This document shows, piece by piece, positions 34,455 through 46,158 of a stretch of 64,000 nt of DNA. The stretch's first letter is position 1. The number at the start of each line of letters is the position of its first letter. The notes beneath the pieces were generated by a model. That model was not told where the DNA came from, made no database searches, and worked only from the letters and a program-made list of their open reading frames with translations. Position numbers and translations under genes: made by a program. This DNA is from Gongronella butleri (taxonomy: Eukaryota; Mucoromycota; Mucoromycetes; Mucorales; Cunninghamellaceae), in contig JAIWZP010000003.1 in the NCBI GenBank assembly GCA_025201375.1, positions 930,001-994,000 of the forward strand, in the 5' to 3' direction.

Positions 34455-35839
34455 AATAGCTAGCAAAAAAAGGGGATAAGGATCCAAGAACAAAGAAAAA
34501 AATGAAAGGAAAGAAAAGAAAAAGGAAAAAAAAGGAGTTTCTATGCCTTTTTTTTTTTTTTTTTCTTTTATTACAAGTTTTGAGTCATTGGCAGGGGGCG
34601 AAGATTTTTCAAGGCGGATATTGAAATGCGTCCAGGAATGGGTTTTCAATGGTCAAGCATTTCATGACCAAATCCACCATTGTGATCCGTGCATTTCTTC
34701 GCAAGAAGGGCGATCGCCATCTACCGGCAAACCTCATGTTCCTGTTTAGCGCTTCCAGATGCGCGCTCATCGTGCATATAGTGTGCACATGTCGTCAAGT
34801 CGCCTGTTGCTAGATCAGATACAAATGGGCAGGCGAGAATGTCCTCTTTTGAGCAATCGGCGGCGGGGCGCCAGCGGAGGTGGCCCCAATTTCTAGCCTC
34901 CGCTCCACGCCAGTTACACACCTTTAGCTCTTCCGATTTGATTACAGAGTTGGTTCACACGTCCGTCGTGTCGATAATGGACGAGGAGTGGGGTGTGAAC
35001 ATTTTTTACGCGACAAATGGTTCCCATCGCCCGAGAAGGCAAACACACCACCCTGTTAGAGGTCACCTGTGAACCTTACATGGAGCCAAGATCCTCGGAG
35101 CCGGCAACAACATAAAAAAAAAACACAACGTCCATATCTGGTCCTCAAAAAGCTTATCGTTCACCCACCAACTCGGAAACTCTATTTGTTTTGGTTCCTG
35201 GAAATGGAAGTGAAGACCCTGAAACGGATTGGCTATCACTGTTGTCATGTCAGAATGTCACGACACGGCCAATCTTGTACATTGAAGCGCATTCACCTTT
35301 TTAAAAGTCATCAAAGCGGCACCTGTAAGACCTGGAGACGAAAGATGGCTATGAAATTGTGCGTGCTCATCTTTGCTGCTGTGTCCAGTCCTTGTTTTGT
35401 CTTTGATTGATACCAGCCCAATGTCAATTCAGCCCGGTTTACTTGCAAAAGTGGCGCTGAAACGCAATGTCCGTTGTATTTGGCCCCTCTTTTGGGTTTC
35501 GTGTCAACTCCGCCACCATGGCTGCTGTGCCTCAGGGCTCGATTCTGCATTTGCCAATGTTTGGGGCTCAGGCCCGCGGTCTTTTGTTTTCTCAAATGCT
35601 CGAAACACGCCAATATGAGCATTTAGACTGTGAGCTTCGCAATTCGTATGCACCCATGGCCGCTATCCGCCTTGTTTAGTCGCAGGTTCATGAGACGCGC
35701 CGTGCGTGGGATGCCAAGTGCGCCTTGAAATATGCATTTTCTGGTTGTTTTTTTTTTTTTAAAAAAAATATGTTTTTATTTAATGTCATTTATAAAGATG
35801 ATGTATCATAATGAGGTGAAAGCCGCGCTAAAGAACTAT
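34455..35839. other. Intergenic region with decayed coding-like sequence
   Basis: From about 34960 to 35735 the plus strand shows successive stretches with protein-like composition in shifting frames, broken by stops. The longest is 35467-35679, beginning MSVVFGPSFGFRVNS. None matches a family I recognise. It may be the remains of a gene or transposon. The part 34455-34900 is the promoter side of the PQ-loop gene. Confidence 0.35.
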
Positions 35840-36528
35840 TTACTCGCAACCTTGAGGACCGTGGCCGCTGTGACCGAGGCTGACGTGGCCGAGACCGAGG
35901 AAAACGTTGTCGAGAGGGTCGCTGTTCATCTTGACACCGTTCAAAGGCTTGCCCTTGGTCTGGAGGTAGACACCGTCAAAGCCAATGCCATTGTTTTCGA
36001 TCGCATCCTTGTCGCCGCCATAGGCCCACATGGCGCTGTTGCGCTTGTCCTTGAACCAGGCAAACTTGTTGCCCTTCTTGATCTCTTGCGAGAACGAGGG
36101 GCACTTTTTGGCGACCAGAGCCTTGTTCTCGGTCAACGACAAGCAGTTGTTGGTGCCCTTGATCTTGATGTAGCCTGGTAAAAGTGAAAAAAAGGATCAA
36201 TTCCTGCATCTGTTGCTCGCATCTTCATTTTTTTTTTTTTTTTTTTTTGCTTACCCATCCAGATCTCGTTGTCGTGCTTGCCGTTAAAGTCCCATTGGTT
36301 GTCAACGGTGGTGAACACGCCAGTGAGAGCACCGTGCTGAGCAGGAAGCGTCGAGTTGCCGCTGCAGGCCTTGCCATTGGTAACAATTTGGCTGTTGGAG
36401 CCGGTCTTGACAAAGGAGGTGCGGGGGTGGGGAAGGCTGTTGACGTAGATGTAAATGGTGCCCTCAGTGGTGTAGGCAGACACAGCAGTGGCAGTCACGG
36501 CCAAGAGAGCAGCAATGGAGAACTTCAT
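35840..36528 (-). CDS. Small secreted protein of unknown function
   Basis: Two exons on the minus strand (36528-36255, 36174-35840) give 202 residues. The first 18 are a clear signal peptide (MKFSIAALLAVTATAVSA, cut before Tyr-Thr). The mature part is rich in Gly, Asn and Lys, with four cysteines in ACSGN, NNCLSL, KKCPSF and a terminal GCE. Blocks such as HDNEIWMGYIKIKG and NSAMWAYGG give a beta-rich look that might be a trefoil- or lectin-like fold, but this is speculation and I do not recognise the family. A TATA box at 36602-36609 suggests strong or regulated expression. Confidence 0.75.
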
Positions 36529-36601
36529 AATTGAGATTGATGGAAGAGTTGGTTGGATGAGTGAAGAAAAAAAGAGGTAGAAACGTCTCCTGGTCGTCGC
36601 A

Positions 36602-36609
36602 ATTTATAT
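36602..36609 (-). promoter_or_regulatory. TATA box of the secreted-protein gene
   Basis: Read on the minus strand, ATATAAAT lies about 75 bases upstream of the start codon at 36528, a normal spacing for a fungal TATA promoter. Confidence 0.55.
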
Positions 36610-38794
36610 TTCTTTGGGACAAGGGGGGGGACAATTGGAAAACTAGGGGCGCTCTCACAATGCATTGACGTTGTACAAATCGCATTGCCGACGTCCCCGA
36701 TGTAAAAATAGGCCCAAATGAGGCTCTTTTGATTTTTCATCCTACCCCAAAGCCACGCGCTGTAGAACAAAAAGTCAAAGCGCGCCCGTCGTGCCGTGTA
36801 AAAATAGGCACGTAGCAAAATTACTTAATGTGATGCATTCGCGCTCGTCAGGGTCGAAAATAGGAAAATTAGGGTTCCTCATTGTAAATGTGCGCGCACG
36901 CTGACTTTTTGGATAAAATGCCTTGATTCATTTCCACAAGACAGGGACCCGCGTAAGACGCCCAATTTTGCCTCGTCAAAAGGCATTCATGTGTCCAAAA
37001 ACAACAACATCAGAAGGTTTTTTTTTTTTTTTGGCTGAATTGGCGTACCCGGCCCGTCGTTTTGCCCCATTTTTTTAGAGTCATGCCACTCCATTGGTCG
37101 CACGTCGCTCGCGGTCGCAACCCCCATGAATATTACCAGGCTCAGCGAGCAATCTGGGGTCGACCGATCGTTTTTGCCTATTTCAGGAGGCTTTTGTTGC
37201 CAATGTGAGCATCATGAAACTTTCTTTTCCTCGGAAAACCTTCTTAAACTCTGGGTCATGCTAGCCACCACGGCTCTTGTTTCCAACCTGTCGCGTCGTG
37301 GAGATCACCCCACGTTCCCCAGCTGACGCGAGTCGCCATTGAGGGCCCAAATTAAGCCACGCGGCTTGCTCAGCTCTCAGGGTCGCGCTCCAGGGGTGGA
37401 TGGCCCTTTTTTTTTTACACGTCTCGCATGTAGCATCAGCGTCGCATGCAGCTGGTCTGCACAGTGGTGTTTGCAAATGGGTAAATAAAGAAGATCCATG
37501 GCATTGAGTGTATTTTCGTTTTTTTTTTTTTTTTTTTTTTTGCCAATGCGAAGCGTGACATGCACTAGTGGAAACACTTTTTAGACTCGTACGCGCCCGG
37601 TAAAAAGGCTATAGTTGAATGAAAAAGCCAGGCACAGCTGATAATCATGCGTGCACATTGTCGAAAATCGAGATTTTTCTACTCCTGACCCTGCAAAAGA
37701 TGGCTTTGAATCAAACAAAGCGGGAAACAGGGAGGCCATGCAGAGACTACTAGCTCGTGTTACAACGGGAGCACACGGCAAACTGATCATCTGATTCTTC
37801 ATGCAGAAATTCGGCAATTACATTGATGCTATGATAGCCGTGTCGTCTCTCTTTATTTTTTAAACGGATGAAAAATGTTCATCGTTTCGACAAGGTAGAG
37901 AATGCACTGGTAAGAGTAGGTACGCATCTGACGTCACTCATTGCCTTTTTTTCCTGGTCAATGGGCCGCTCGATCACGTCCCAAGGTGACACGAAATAAA
38001 TTTAAGTAGCCATCGCAAAAAGGCAAGGTAGGGACATCTTTTTTTAACATGAGCAAGCATTCAAAGGAGCCAGAACGGTCTACAATGGGATGCAAGGCGG
38101 CGGGGATGCCGAAAGAAACGCTAATTTCCCAAAAAGATGCGTGATTAGCAATGCACGTCTGACTCGACACTCTTGACCGGTCTTTGGCACCGCGACGATC
38201 CCTCTTTAAAATCCAAAAAAGGCAAAAAAGTGTTAGCCGGCGGCCGGTGAGCGAGTCAAAAACCGTGCCACCAGGTCCAGACCACATGCATCTCATTTTA
38301 CGACACAATGGTAACCCAAAATGCAATAAAGGACGAGTGTTCAAAAGCCAGATTCTATATTTACACTCTTTTTATACAAATCGGGTATCTCTTGCGTATC
38401 GTTCTCGTTTGCAATGGGCTCTGCGCGTGTCGCGTCCGAGTGAAGAAAAAAAGGACGTAGGGCACCACGAATCGCGTGCAATCCATTCCCAGGTTTTGCC
38501 ACTAAGGTGTAAAATTGTGCGCAAACATGGCGCTCTACGGCGCAACCTTTTTTTTTCATTGTAAACGCGAAAATGACGGGCGTATTCACAAGAATTTCGT
38601 GAATAACACGAGTTACATTGGTTTCACCAAGACATCAGCACGTTAAAAACTGCTCCACTAATCTCCTCTGTGTGCGCGCCATTAGGAACCCTCAGTGGAT
38701 AGTCCTGGGCTCGAAGAACAATTGGATGGATGCCGAGAAAAATTACTATCAGACCAAGATTGATTTTATTTTGAGTATTGTCAATGCATGCACA
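36610..38794. other. Gene-poor region
   Basis: No gene is supported over these 2.2 kb. GTAAAAATAGGC-like words recur at about 36697, 36797 and 36854. A and T runs are scattered (for example 37019-37032 and 37521-37540). Open frames are short and unrelated to known proteins. Confidence 0.5.
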
Positions 38795-39640
38795 ATCTTC
38801 AAGGAGACTCGCTCATTGAACTTGTGATTCTAGCGCTTCTCGTTCAAATGAGCCCACCTCTGGGTCACTGCGGTAACCACATGGTGCGCAACTGTGAAGT
38901 ATTCCAAGGGGTGTACAGTCGAGGATTTGAAAATGGTCCTCTGTTTTCCAGGTTTTGAGATCGCCACGCCATTCATGCACATGGTTACAGTAATATGCCT
39001 TTTTTACCCCATAAAAAAGCACTAAAAATTAGGGGTCCATAGACCGGTTTTCGCGTAAAACGCAATAGGGTGAAATTTTTCACAGTAATGCAAAATCGAC
39101 GAGAATAGGCCGCAGCGCCTTGAGAGTCATCTCACCAGAAAGGGCACGACTCCCTGCTGCATTGGTGGCGCTGATCAATGACAAAGGTATAATTTTTGGC
39201 ATTTTTGACACGGTTTTAAAATCATAAAAATTTTGACGCGTGAAAAACCGCGTCAAACGTAGAAGCACACGCGCCTATTGTCACCGACTCCATGCACCCA
39301 GAAACTCTCTTTCTGGTGGATGCTTCAAAAGCGGTTACCCAGCGCTTTCTTCCGGTGCAATTCATTTGCAAAATTAAAACTAAAGTCTTTCATAGCTCGC
39401 CAACGATCTGATGGATCTTGCACTTTTTTTTAGCATTTTCCATGGTTCCTCACGCGGCAGTTTCTTGGGTGCAAGTTTAGTGCCATTCTGGGAGCCTTAA
39501 TATTTTATTTTTGATTTGGCGGCTCGGCCACGACAAAAACTTGATTTGCGATCGACCTGCTATGCGGTATTTCGTTAAAATCCCAACAGCACCCTCGTTT
39601 TTAAACCTCAAACTTTCCACCGTGCTTCTTGTGTCCAGAA
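38795..39640 (+). repeat. Dispersed repeat family 1, copy B
   Basis: This aligns with 558-1415 and 39905-40690. Shared features are TTCAAATGAGCC near the left end, CCGGTTTTCGCGTAAAACGCAA, a CGGTTTTAAAATCATA block, the GACGCGTG and ACCGCGTCAAACGTAGA core near 39233-39260, and a GGGTGCAAGTTTAGTGC block near the right end. Confidence 0.7.
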
Positions 39641-39904
39641 TGCACGCCTGATCGATATTTGAATGCGATTGAAGCACTGTAACATATTTAATTGTGAAAT
39701 TCGTGTTTGTTGACGTTTGATGCCTCACCCAAGACTACATGTGTTAAATAGCATTGAGCATGATGTACATGATTTAAGCTTCTATAATGAAAGTAGCACG
39801 CTGTTCACTTTAAACCGAGATTGACAAATTTTCTACCGAGAATATCCTTATTTAACCTGTTTTACTGCGTTCTTGCCATTTTTTGATAAACTTACAATGT
39901 GCAA

Positions 39905-40690
39905 GGAGAAAAACTCATTGAACCTGTTATTCCGAGGCTTCTCGTTCAAATGAGCCTACTCACGGGTTTCCGTTACCACTACATTGCGCGCAATGACGAC
40001 GTTTGAAAATCACGAATTTTCCAAGGGGTACAGCCATGGATTGGAAAATCAAGGAAATTAGGTCCTCAGATCGCCATGCCTTTCAACCATATGATAGATG
40101 ACCCTCATTCACCGATGGAAATGTAATAAAAAAAGAAACTTCGTTGACGGGTTTTCGCGTAAAATGAAATTTGCCTCTTTTTTTCGCCACAAGGCAAACT
40201 CGACGAAAACTTCCTACATCTCCGAGAAAAAAGCATCATCAGAAAGCGCGTGGATCGCTGCGTACGCGGACATCAATGATCACTGAAAAAACCGATTTTT
40301 TGGCATTTTTGACACGGTTTCAAAACTACTATCAATTTTCGACGCGTGATAAACCGCGTAAAACATCGAGACACACGCGCCTGCTTGTATCAAATCTATG
40401 CATCCGGCATCCCTCATTCTGGTGGATGTGTCAAAAGTGGCCTTACATTGTGTTCATCTTGTGAGATGCACCAGTGAATTTTTAACGAAAATTGCTCATT
40501 GTTCGTCACTGACCAGATGGACCTTTCTCTTTTTTGGCATATTCCGTGGTTTTTCCATGCCGCGCATCGTGTGCGTAAGTTTGGTGCAATTCTAGTGACC
40601 TTGAATTTCGATTTCTATTTTGAAGCTCGCACACGACTAAATTGTTGCTTTGCGCGTGATGCCCCACTGCTGTTTTTTTGACAAAGGTAC
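39905..40690 (+). repeat. Dispersed repeat family 1, copy C
   Basis: The third copy lies in the same orientation as copies A and B, about 1.1 kb after the start of copy B. The core is CGACGCGTGATAAACCGCGT near 40340 with ACACACGCGCCTG after it. It is as diverged from B as from A by eye, so B and C are unlikely to be a recent tandem duplication. Confidence 0.7.
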
Positions 40691-42677
40691 ACCTATTTCA
40701 ACTCTCACTTGATGGCAATTTCACTTCTTTTTAGCAACAAAGATTCAGCAGTTGATGCTGCAGGCTTGTCATTTCGTCGACAAACGATGAAAACCTGCCA
40801 TTTCCTATATTTTTCAGTGACCAGTTGACCAACCCCTTTGTTTCTTTTTACAACACAATAGCACCACTGGCCTCTTATTACGAGTCATGATTTATGCGCA
40901 AGCGCTCAAGCAGAAACAAATGATGTCTTAAAAGAGAGTTGAGATGCTCAATTTTGAAATCGCAAGGAATTGCCAGATATCGTGACATACTTAAATAGTT
41001 GTGCTCTAGCTTCAGTCTTCCACTGGCCTGAGTCCGGTACCGTTTGGATAACATAGCACTCGCAAACGATCAAGTTCAAAATAATAAACAGCGTTTTTCT
41101 GCATTTGTGGCGCTTACAGATGGCGAACCACATCATGATGACAACGAATGTTGCGTGTGAAAATGATGGCTTCTCAAGTGCCCCCTGAACGTTTCGCTTT
41201 ACCGAGTTCCCATGGAGAATTGCTGATGAAACATCATTGTTGGTTTATTTTAGCACAAACGGGTCCATGCCACACGCCATGACGTGGCTACTGCAGCAGC
41301 GGCTGGAAGCCCTTGGCATGCCTTGGCATTCCGCGGGGGACGCCACACTTGGCTTGCGTCCTTGGCATGGAAGTTTCGCGTGTATATCATAGCGCCATTT
41401 AAGTGTGTGTTTTGTATTTGCTTGTCATCAGACTGCCCAGAGAAACACGTGATTTAGCATCCGAACATCACGTTTTACCGCGGCACCGTTGGGCGCGCAG
41501 TTTTTGCGCAGCTGGCGGCAACGTGTCGCGGATAATACATAATAAGGGTGGCCCAGTCAACCAAGTGGGATGCGCGGCTATCGGCACTCAGCAAAAACGA
41601 TTTCAATTCAACGGTGCCCAATGACACATTGCTGCGGTGTCTTCCGGCCGTGAAAGACGCGTCGTACCATGGCAAGTGGCGCATGGACCGTGGAAACAAA
41701 CGCGGCAATTTGTGCGTAAAAAAAAAAAAAAGGTAGGAGCGGAGCTTGATTTCACGGTCCAATGTCCCGAAAAGGGATAGCCTGGGTGTTCTCCTGGTTG
41801 CCGTAGACTGCCGCAGCTTCCGGGCTTACCAATATGGTCTCTTTCACCCAATTGGAAGATGTGTCATCAACCAAAAGCAAATGTCTTTGTGACACAAGAT
41901 CAGAATATCATGATTGCTGATGGTGTGCCATGACGCATGATTTAAAACAAGTGATTGTTCGTTGACGCGGGGCCAGGCAAACAAAAAAAAGGGGGGGCGA
42001 ATGGGGTACAGTATGTGTTGCCCTGTCTTTTTTTTTCTTGGTCTGGACTTGTCTCCTTCCCCCTTTTTTCCTTCGCACTGGCAAACAAAAAGGGAGGGGG
42101 GTTGCGTGAGGGCGCCGATTCAAATCAGGGGCAACTTTTTGTACGCCCCAAATGATTCGCCATGAGCAAAGATTACGCGCTAAAAAAACAAAAAAAAGAA
42201 ATTGCAGGCGAGCGCCACATGGAGTGACTTTCGCCGATCCGCCCCCCTCCCAATTGCTTCTGGATTGCCCCCCCTCGTCGTCCTCCTCAGACGTCACAAT
42301 GGCTTGCATTATTATTTTTCTCATTTGGGACTCTTTTTTTTTTGTTTGTGCTGCACCTGTTTGCACGCGTGTCATCTCTGTGCGTCTATGTGTGTGCGTG
42401 TGAAGCTGTGGAAAGGTCGAAAGAACCCCATTGCACCCGTTTGCCCTGTACCTAGACCAAAAATCTTGACAGAAAAAAAAGAGGGAGGTGAGACCGGGCA
42501 TGCTTCCCGCAAGAACAAGGAGGTGGACGATGATCATCCAGCATATGTACAATCAAGTGAGAGAGAGAGCGAGAACAGGCAAAATCGGGGCATCAAAACA
42601 AATGGGCAATTTGTTTCAATTAGGCACCTCCTTTTTCTTTTTCTCCTCTTTTTTTTTATTTTTGAACAAGTATAGCA
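40691..42677. other. Gene-poor region and promoter of the zinc-finger gene
   Basis: No gene is supported. A cluster of CCTTGGCATG words occurs at about 41310-41370. From about 42380 to 42677 A/G-rich and then C/T-rich blocks lead to the ATG at 42678. Confidence 0.45.
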
Positions 42678-43598
42678 ATGTCGTCGCAAATCTCTCTGCC
42701 TCCATTGTGGGAGGTGCTTGGGCGATGGTCAGAGCAAGAGGATGTCTTTTTGCATCAGCGAGATCCGCGGAGAACGACTGTTTCGCGGCCAATTCATCAC
42801 CATCATCATCATCATCATCTGCGCGTTGTGGTTGACACGCACGCGCAGCCTCGGTCTCATGTGCGACATGCCCGTCATCATCATGGGCTTCGACATCAGG
42901 CGGCGGCCACGCTGGATGCACGTGACGCGTCATCCACGACGCCTTCTTTGCCTTCCATCTCGCCGTCCAAGCCCAAAGTGCTTGCGTTGGCTGCGATCCA
43001 AGTTGCTAAGCCTGGGCTTCGAGCGACAAGGTCCCTTCCGCGGATCAAGGATTTGCTTTGCCTAGCACCACCAGAGCAGCAAGACCAGTTGAGCAATGAC
43101 AAAGAAAAAACGATTGACGGGCATGAGAAGGAGGAGGCGAATAAACAAAACGAAGAGGAGACAAGCACATCGCCGCCCTCCTCACCGTCATCGTCATCAC
43201 GCAGCAGCTCCTGTACGCCCTCCTCATCATCCAATTCGTCGTCACCAACCACAAAAAGCGGCGCCTACTCCTATCATCGATTCCAGGGGACGGCAAAACA
43301 GCAACACCTTCATCGCTGCCCTATTTGTACAAAGGTTTTCACAAGACCATCGGCATTGCGCTGCCACACGTATTCGCACAGCAAGGACAAGCCATTCGAA
43401 TGTCCCCAATTGGGCTGTGGGCGCCGGTTTAACGTGCGAAGCAATATGAGGCGCCATATGCGCACACATAAGGAACGCGACGTCGAGCCCACACCCGTTT
43501 TGAGGTATAGCGAGACATATCCTTATTTACTATCCATTGCGCCGCGGCCCAATCAAGATCCAAGGACGCGCATCGCGCCAAAAGTGCCCACATCATGA
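42678..43598 (+). CDS. C2H2 zinc-finger protein, probable transcription factor
   Basis: A single exon of 306 residues. Two adjacent C2H2 fingers lie near the C-terminus, about residues 212-265: CPICTKVFTRPSALRCHTYSH and, after a KDKPFE linker, CPQLGCGRRFNVRSNMRRHMRTH. The linker and spacing are those of DNA-binding fingers. The N-terminal 200 residues are disordered, with an eight-histidine run encoded by CAT/CAC, a Glu/Lys stretch and a long serine-rich tract. No activation domain or target can be named. It converges with the Swd1-like gene. Confidence 0.82.
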   Translation: MSSQISLPPLWEVLGRWSEQEDVFLHQRDPRRTTVSRPIHHHHHHHHLRVVVDTHAQPRSHVRHARHHHGLRHQAAATLDARDASSTTPSLPSISPSKPKVLALAAIQVAKPGLRATRSLPRIKDLLCLAPPEQQDQLSNDKEKTIDGHEKEEANKQNEEETSTSPPSSPSSSSRSSSCTPSSSSNSSSPTTKSGAYSYHRFQGTAKQQHLHRCPICTKVFTRPSALRCHTYSHSKDKPFECPQLGCGRRFNVRSNMRRHMRTHKERDVEPTPVLRYSETYPYLLSIAPRPNQDPRTRIAPKVPTS

Positions 43599-43924
43599 AA
43601 AAAAAAAGGTGCCACAACAACAGCCTGACCTTGCTCTCTTTTTTTTTAAATCACATCACATGGTGTGCAGATCTCCACGCCTCCCTGCATCATGCATCTC
43701 TCGTTTGTTCATTTCCGCGCGAAACGCGTCTCTCTCTAAAGCATCTCATACTATTTACAAAAGTGATCTTTTTTTTCCATGTGATTCTTTATTTTGATCA
43801 TGATACGTTCGAGTTTTTAATAAAAAGAAAAAAAGTTGAACGATTTTGTTTGCATTATGTACAAAGGAAGGAGCAAAAAAAAAAAAAGGAAACAAAAAGC
43901 GAAAAAGAGAGTAACGAGCGCGTG

Positions 43925-45807
43925 TCACGCGTCGGTCTTGACTTTCTTTTTGGCAGGGCCCGCGTCATCTGGCAATAGCAGCGCAATATCGTCGTCATCC
44001 AAGGGCAGCTGCGGAAGAAAAAGGTGCTCATCATCGTCATCGTCACCATCTGAGTCGACAAACTTGATTTTGTCGCATGTGACCACGTCCACCTCGACAT
44101 TTTCCTCGTCGTCATGCTTGCGTTTGGTCTCCAGATCAGGCACCACGTCGAATTCGTCCTCCTGCTCCTCATACTCGAGGTTCTCCTGCAGCTCTGTAAA
44201 ATCAGGCGCAAATGCGCTCCAATTCTCCTCATGCTTGGTCGTCCATAGGTACAAATTACCGTAGCTGCTGACGGTGGCAATGATCGGCTGCTCAGGGTGC
44301 CACTAAGCAGAAAAAAAATAGAGCGCAAGAAGAAATGAAAAGAAAAGGAAAACGACGCGTCGTCAGATGCCATTCATGGAAATATTACGCGTCTCGCCTT
44401 ACGGTGACATCGTCCAAGGGCTCGTTAGGCCCCTCGAGGATCTTGACCAAGTTGCCCATCTTTTTGTCCCAAATGTAGACGTTGTGCTCGGCCTTGTGGC
44501 CAGAGCCGGCGCACACAAATTCACCATCCGCGCTAAAACAAGCACGATTCCATTGCACCCTGTTAACCAGGTCCTGAAACTTGTTTTGTAATTGCGGCTC
44601 GGCCTCGTGGTGCGCAACATGGTATAGACGAAGCGTGCGGTCATTGGCATTGATGATGATATGCCTGACAAAAAAAAAAAAAATGAGAAATCACGCATTT
44701 TCTCTCCCACGCCCCGCCCCCCGTCTCAGTGGCCTCCCTCTTTCTTTTTTTTTTTTTCTCTTCAACGTCCATTGCTCTCCTTTTACCTTCCATCGTGACT
44801 CCATTGCATCCCCTTGATCGGCGCTGCGCATATTTTGTTAGAATACACCACCTAAAAGAGCGACAAAAAGGCCAATGAATGAATGAGAGTTGTCCAAGTG
44901 GGCTGCGTTGGGCTCTTTTTAGCGTGCTCTTTGTACCTTGCTTTCCTCTGGATCCAAGATATGAAGATGCCCTTTGGATGTGCCAAGATAGAGACGCGTG
45001 CCAGGCTTGTTCCACGCAAGTGAGGTGACAAATGCGTTGGAATCTTCGGGAATATCGAGTGGCAGGTTGGTGCAAGTGTATTTGCCCGTCTCGAGATTGA
45101 CTTTTACCATGACGGGGATTTCCTGGAAGAGCGCTACTACGAATTGATCGCTAATAATGCGAAAAAAAAATCCATTTGTGAGCCGTCTCTGTGCGGGATC
45201 AGCACTGCCTTTGCTTACTTTTTCTTGGGATGCATTTGCGCCATCATGACGGGGGTATCGAAGCGAACCTTTGAGCACTTTGTTGCCGTGAGAAGATCCC
45301 ACAATATACACGTCCAATCCTTGGAGCCCGATAAAAGGTAACGACCGCTACGTGCCCAACTAGGAAAGAAAGAAAAGGTGAGGTGACGCGTGCGTGATCA
45401 CCCCACAACCGTGTCGCCGCGCCGCGATCCGTCCCGGAACACAATTTAACCGCATGATTTTTTTTTTTTGCGTTTTTTGCCATTTTTCAATTTGTTACCT
45501 TAGACTAGCAATGGGTTTGACGTGGCCGAGTAGGCTTCGGGCAATGCCCTTTGTGTTCACGTCATAGACAAGGCAGCGGCCATCCTGGCAACCTGCGGCA
45601 AACAAGGTGCCGCGACGATTAAAGCGGCCAAACAGAATGTAGCCGTCGGCCAAGGTGTCGGTGATATTTGTGGGGTATTCCTGTTCCCAGGGCGCTTATG
45701 CCATGAAAAAGAGGGGGAGGAAGAAAAGGGGTGAGTCAGAAGTGACCAGGGGGAGGTGAGTCAGCGTTGACAGACGCCTGGCGCTTACCGAGCAATTCCA
45801 GGTTCAT
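43925..45807 (-). CDS. SWD1: COMPASS H3K4 methyltransferase subunit Swd1/RBBP5
   Basis: Seven exons on the minus strand (45807-45789, 45694-45499, 45359-45219, 45150-44937, 44851-44787, 44664-44403, 44302-43925) encode 424 residues. The chain starts MNLELL like human RBBP5 and forms a WD40 propeller, with FNRRGTLFAAGCQDGRCLVYD, SGSKDWTCILWD and YIWDKKMGNLVKILEG as recognisable blades. The conserved ENWSAFAPDFTELQENLEYEE segment follows, the RBBP5 region that contacts the SET/Ash2 module. The acidic tail ends in PAKKKVKTDA, a likely nuclear localisation signal. In COMPASS the protein scaffolds histone H3 lysine 4 methylation. A divergent promoter is shared with the cyclin gene. Confidence 0.92.
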
Positions 45808-45989
45808 CGATGGAAAATAATCAATGGAAAAAGCGACAAAAACAGAGAGTCAGCCTTGGCTGAGCTTCCCATTGGTGATTTTCTTAAAAAGGAAAGCGCG
45901 ATATTTTGCCACTTTTTTTTTTTTTTTTCCTTACCGCAGGCGAGCGGCCACATTTTCCCTTCAGAGCGGCATCTCCGGCGGAGCCGCTC

Positions 45990-46079
45990 ATTGGTTTACT
46001 CCCCCCTTTCTCTTGGCCTCCAGCCTCGCTGGATGTCGTAGAAAAAAAGGCTGCGGCTGCATTTCGTTTGGTATAAAAG
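45990..46079 (+). promoter_or_regulatory. CCAAT and TATA boxes of the cyclin gene
   Basis: ATTGG (CCAAT on the other strand) lies at 45990-45994 and TATAAAAG at 46072-46079, the latter 80 bases before the cyclin ATG at 46159. Both sit in the 351-bp gap between divergent genes, so the CCAAT site could serve either. Confidence 0.6.
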
Positions 46080-46158
46080 AGCCGGCTTTTTCCCCCTTTT
46101 CGTTTTATTTTCTGCTTTTTTTTCTTTTCTTCATTCTTCCTTTCCCCACCGCTTTACG

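Noticed and set aside
38755..40690. Repeat copies B and C as a recent tandem duplication
   Set aside because: They differ from each other about as much as from copy A, and the sequence between them is unrelated.
41310..41370. CCTTGGCATG cluster as a regulatory array
   Set aside because: Only three exact or near copies in 60 bases and no gene nearby; too little to support a function.
42110..42150. B-box-like GATTCAAATC near 42118 as a tRNA gene
   Set aside because: No A box at the right distance and no pairing T or acceptor stem.
42790..42830. Eight-histidine run as an engineered tag
   Set aside because: It lies inside a natural low-complexity region with mixed CAT/CAC codons and no vector context.
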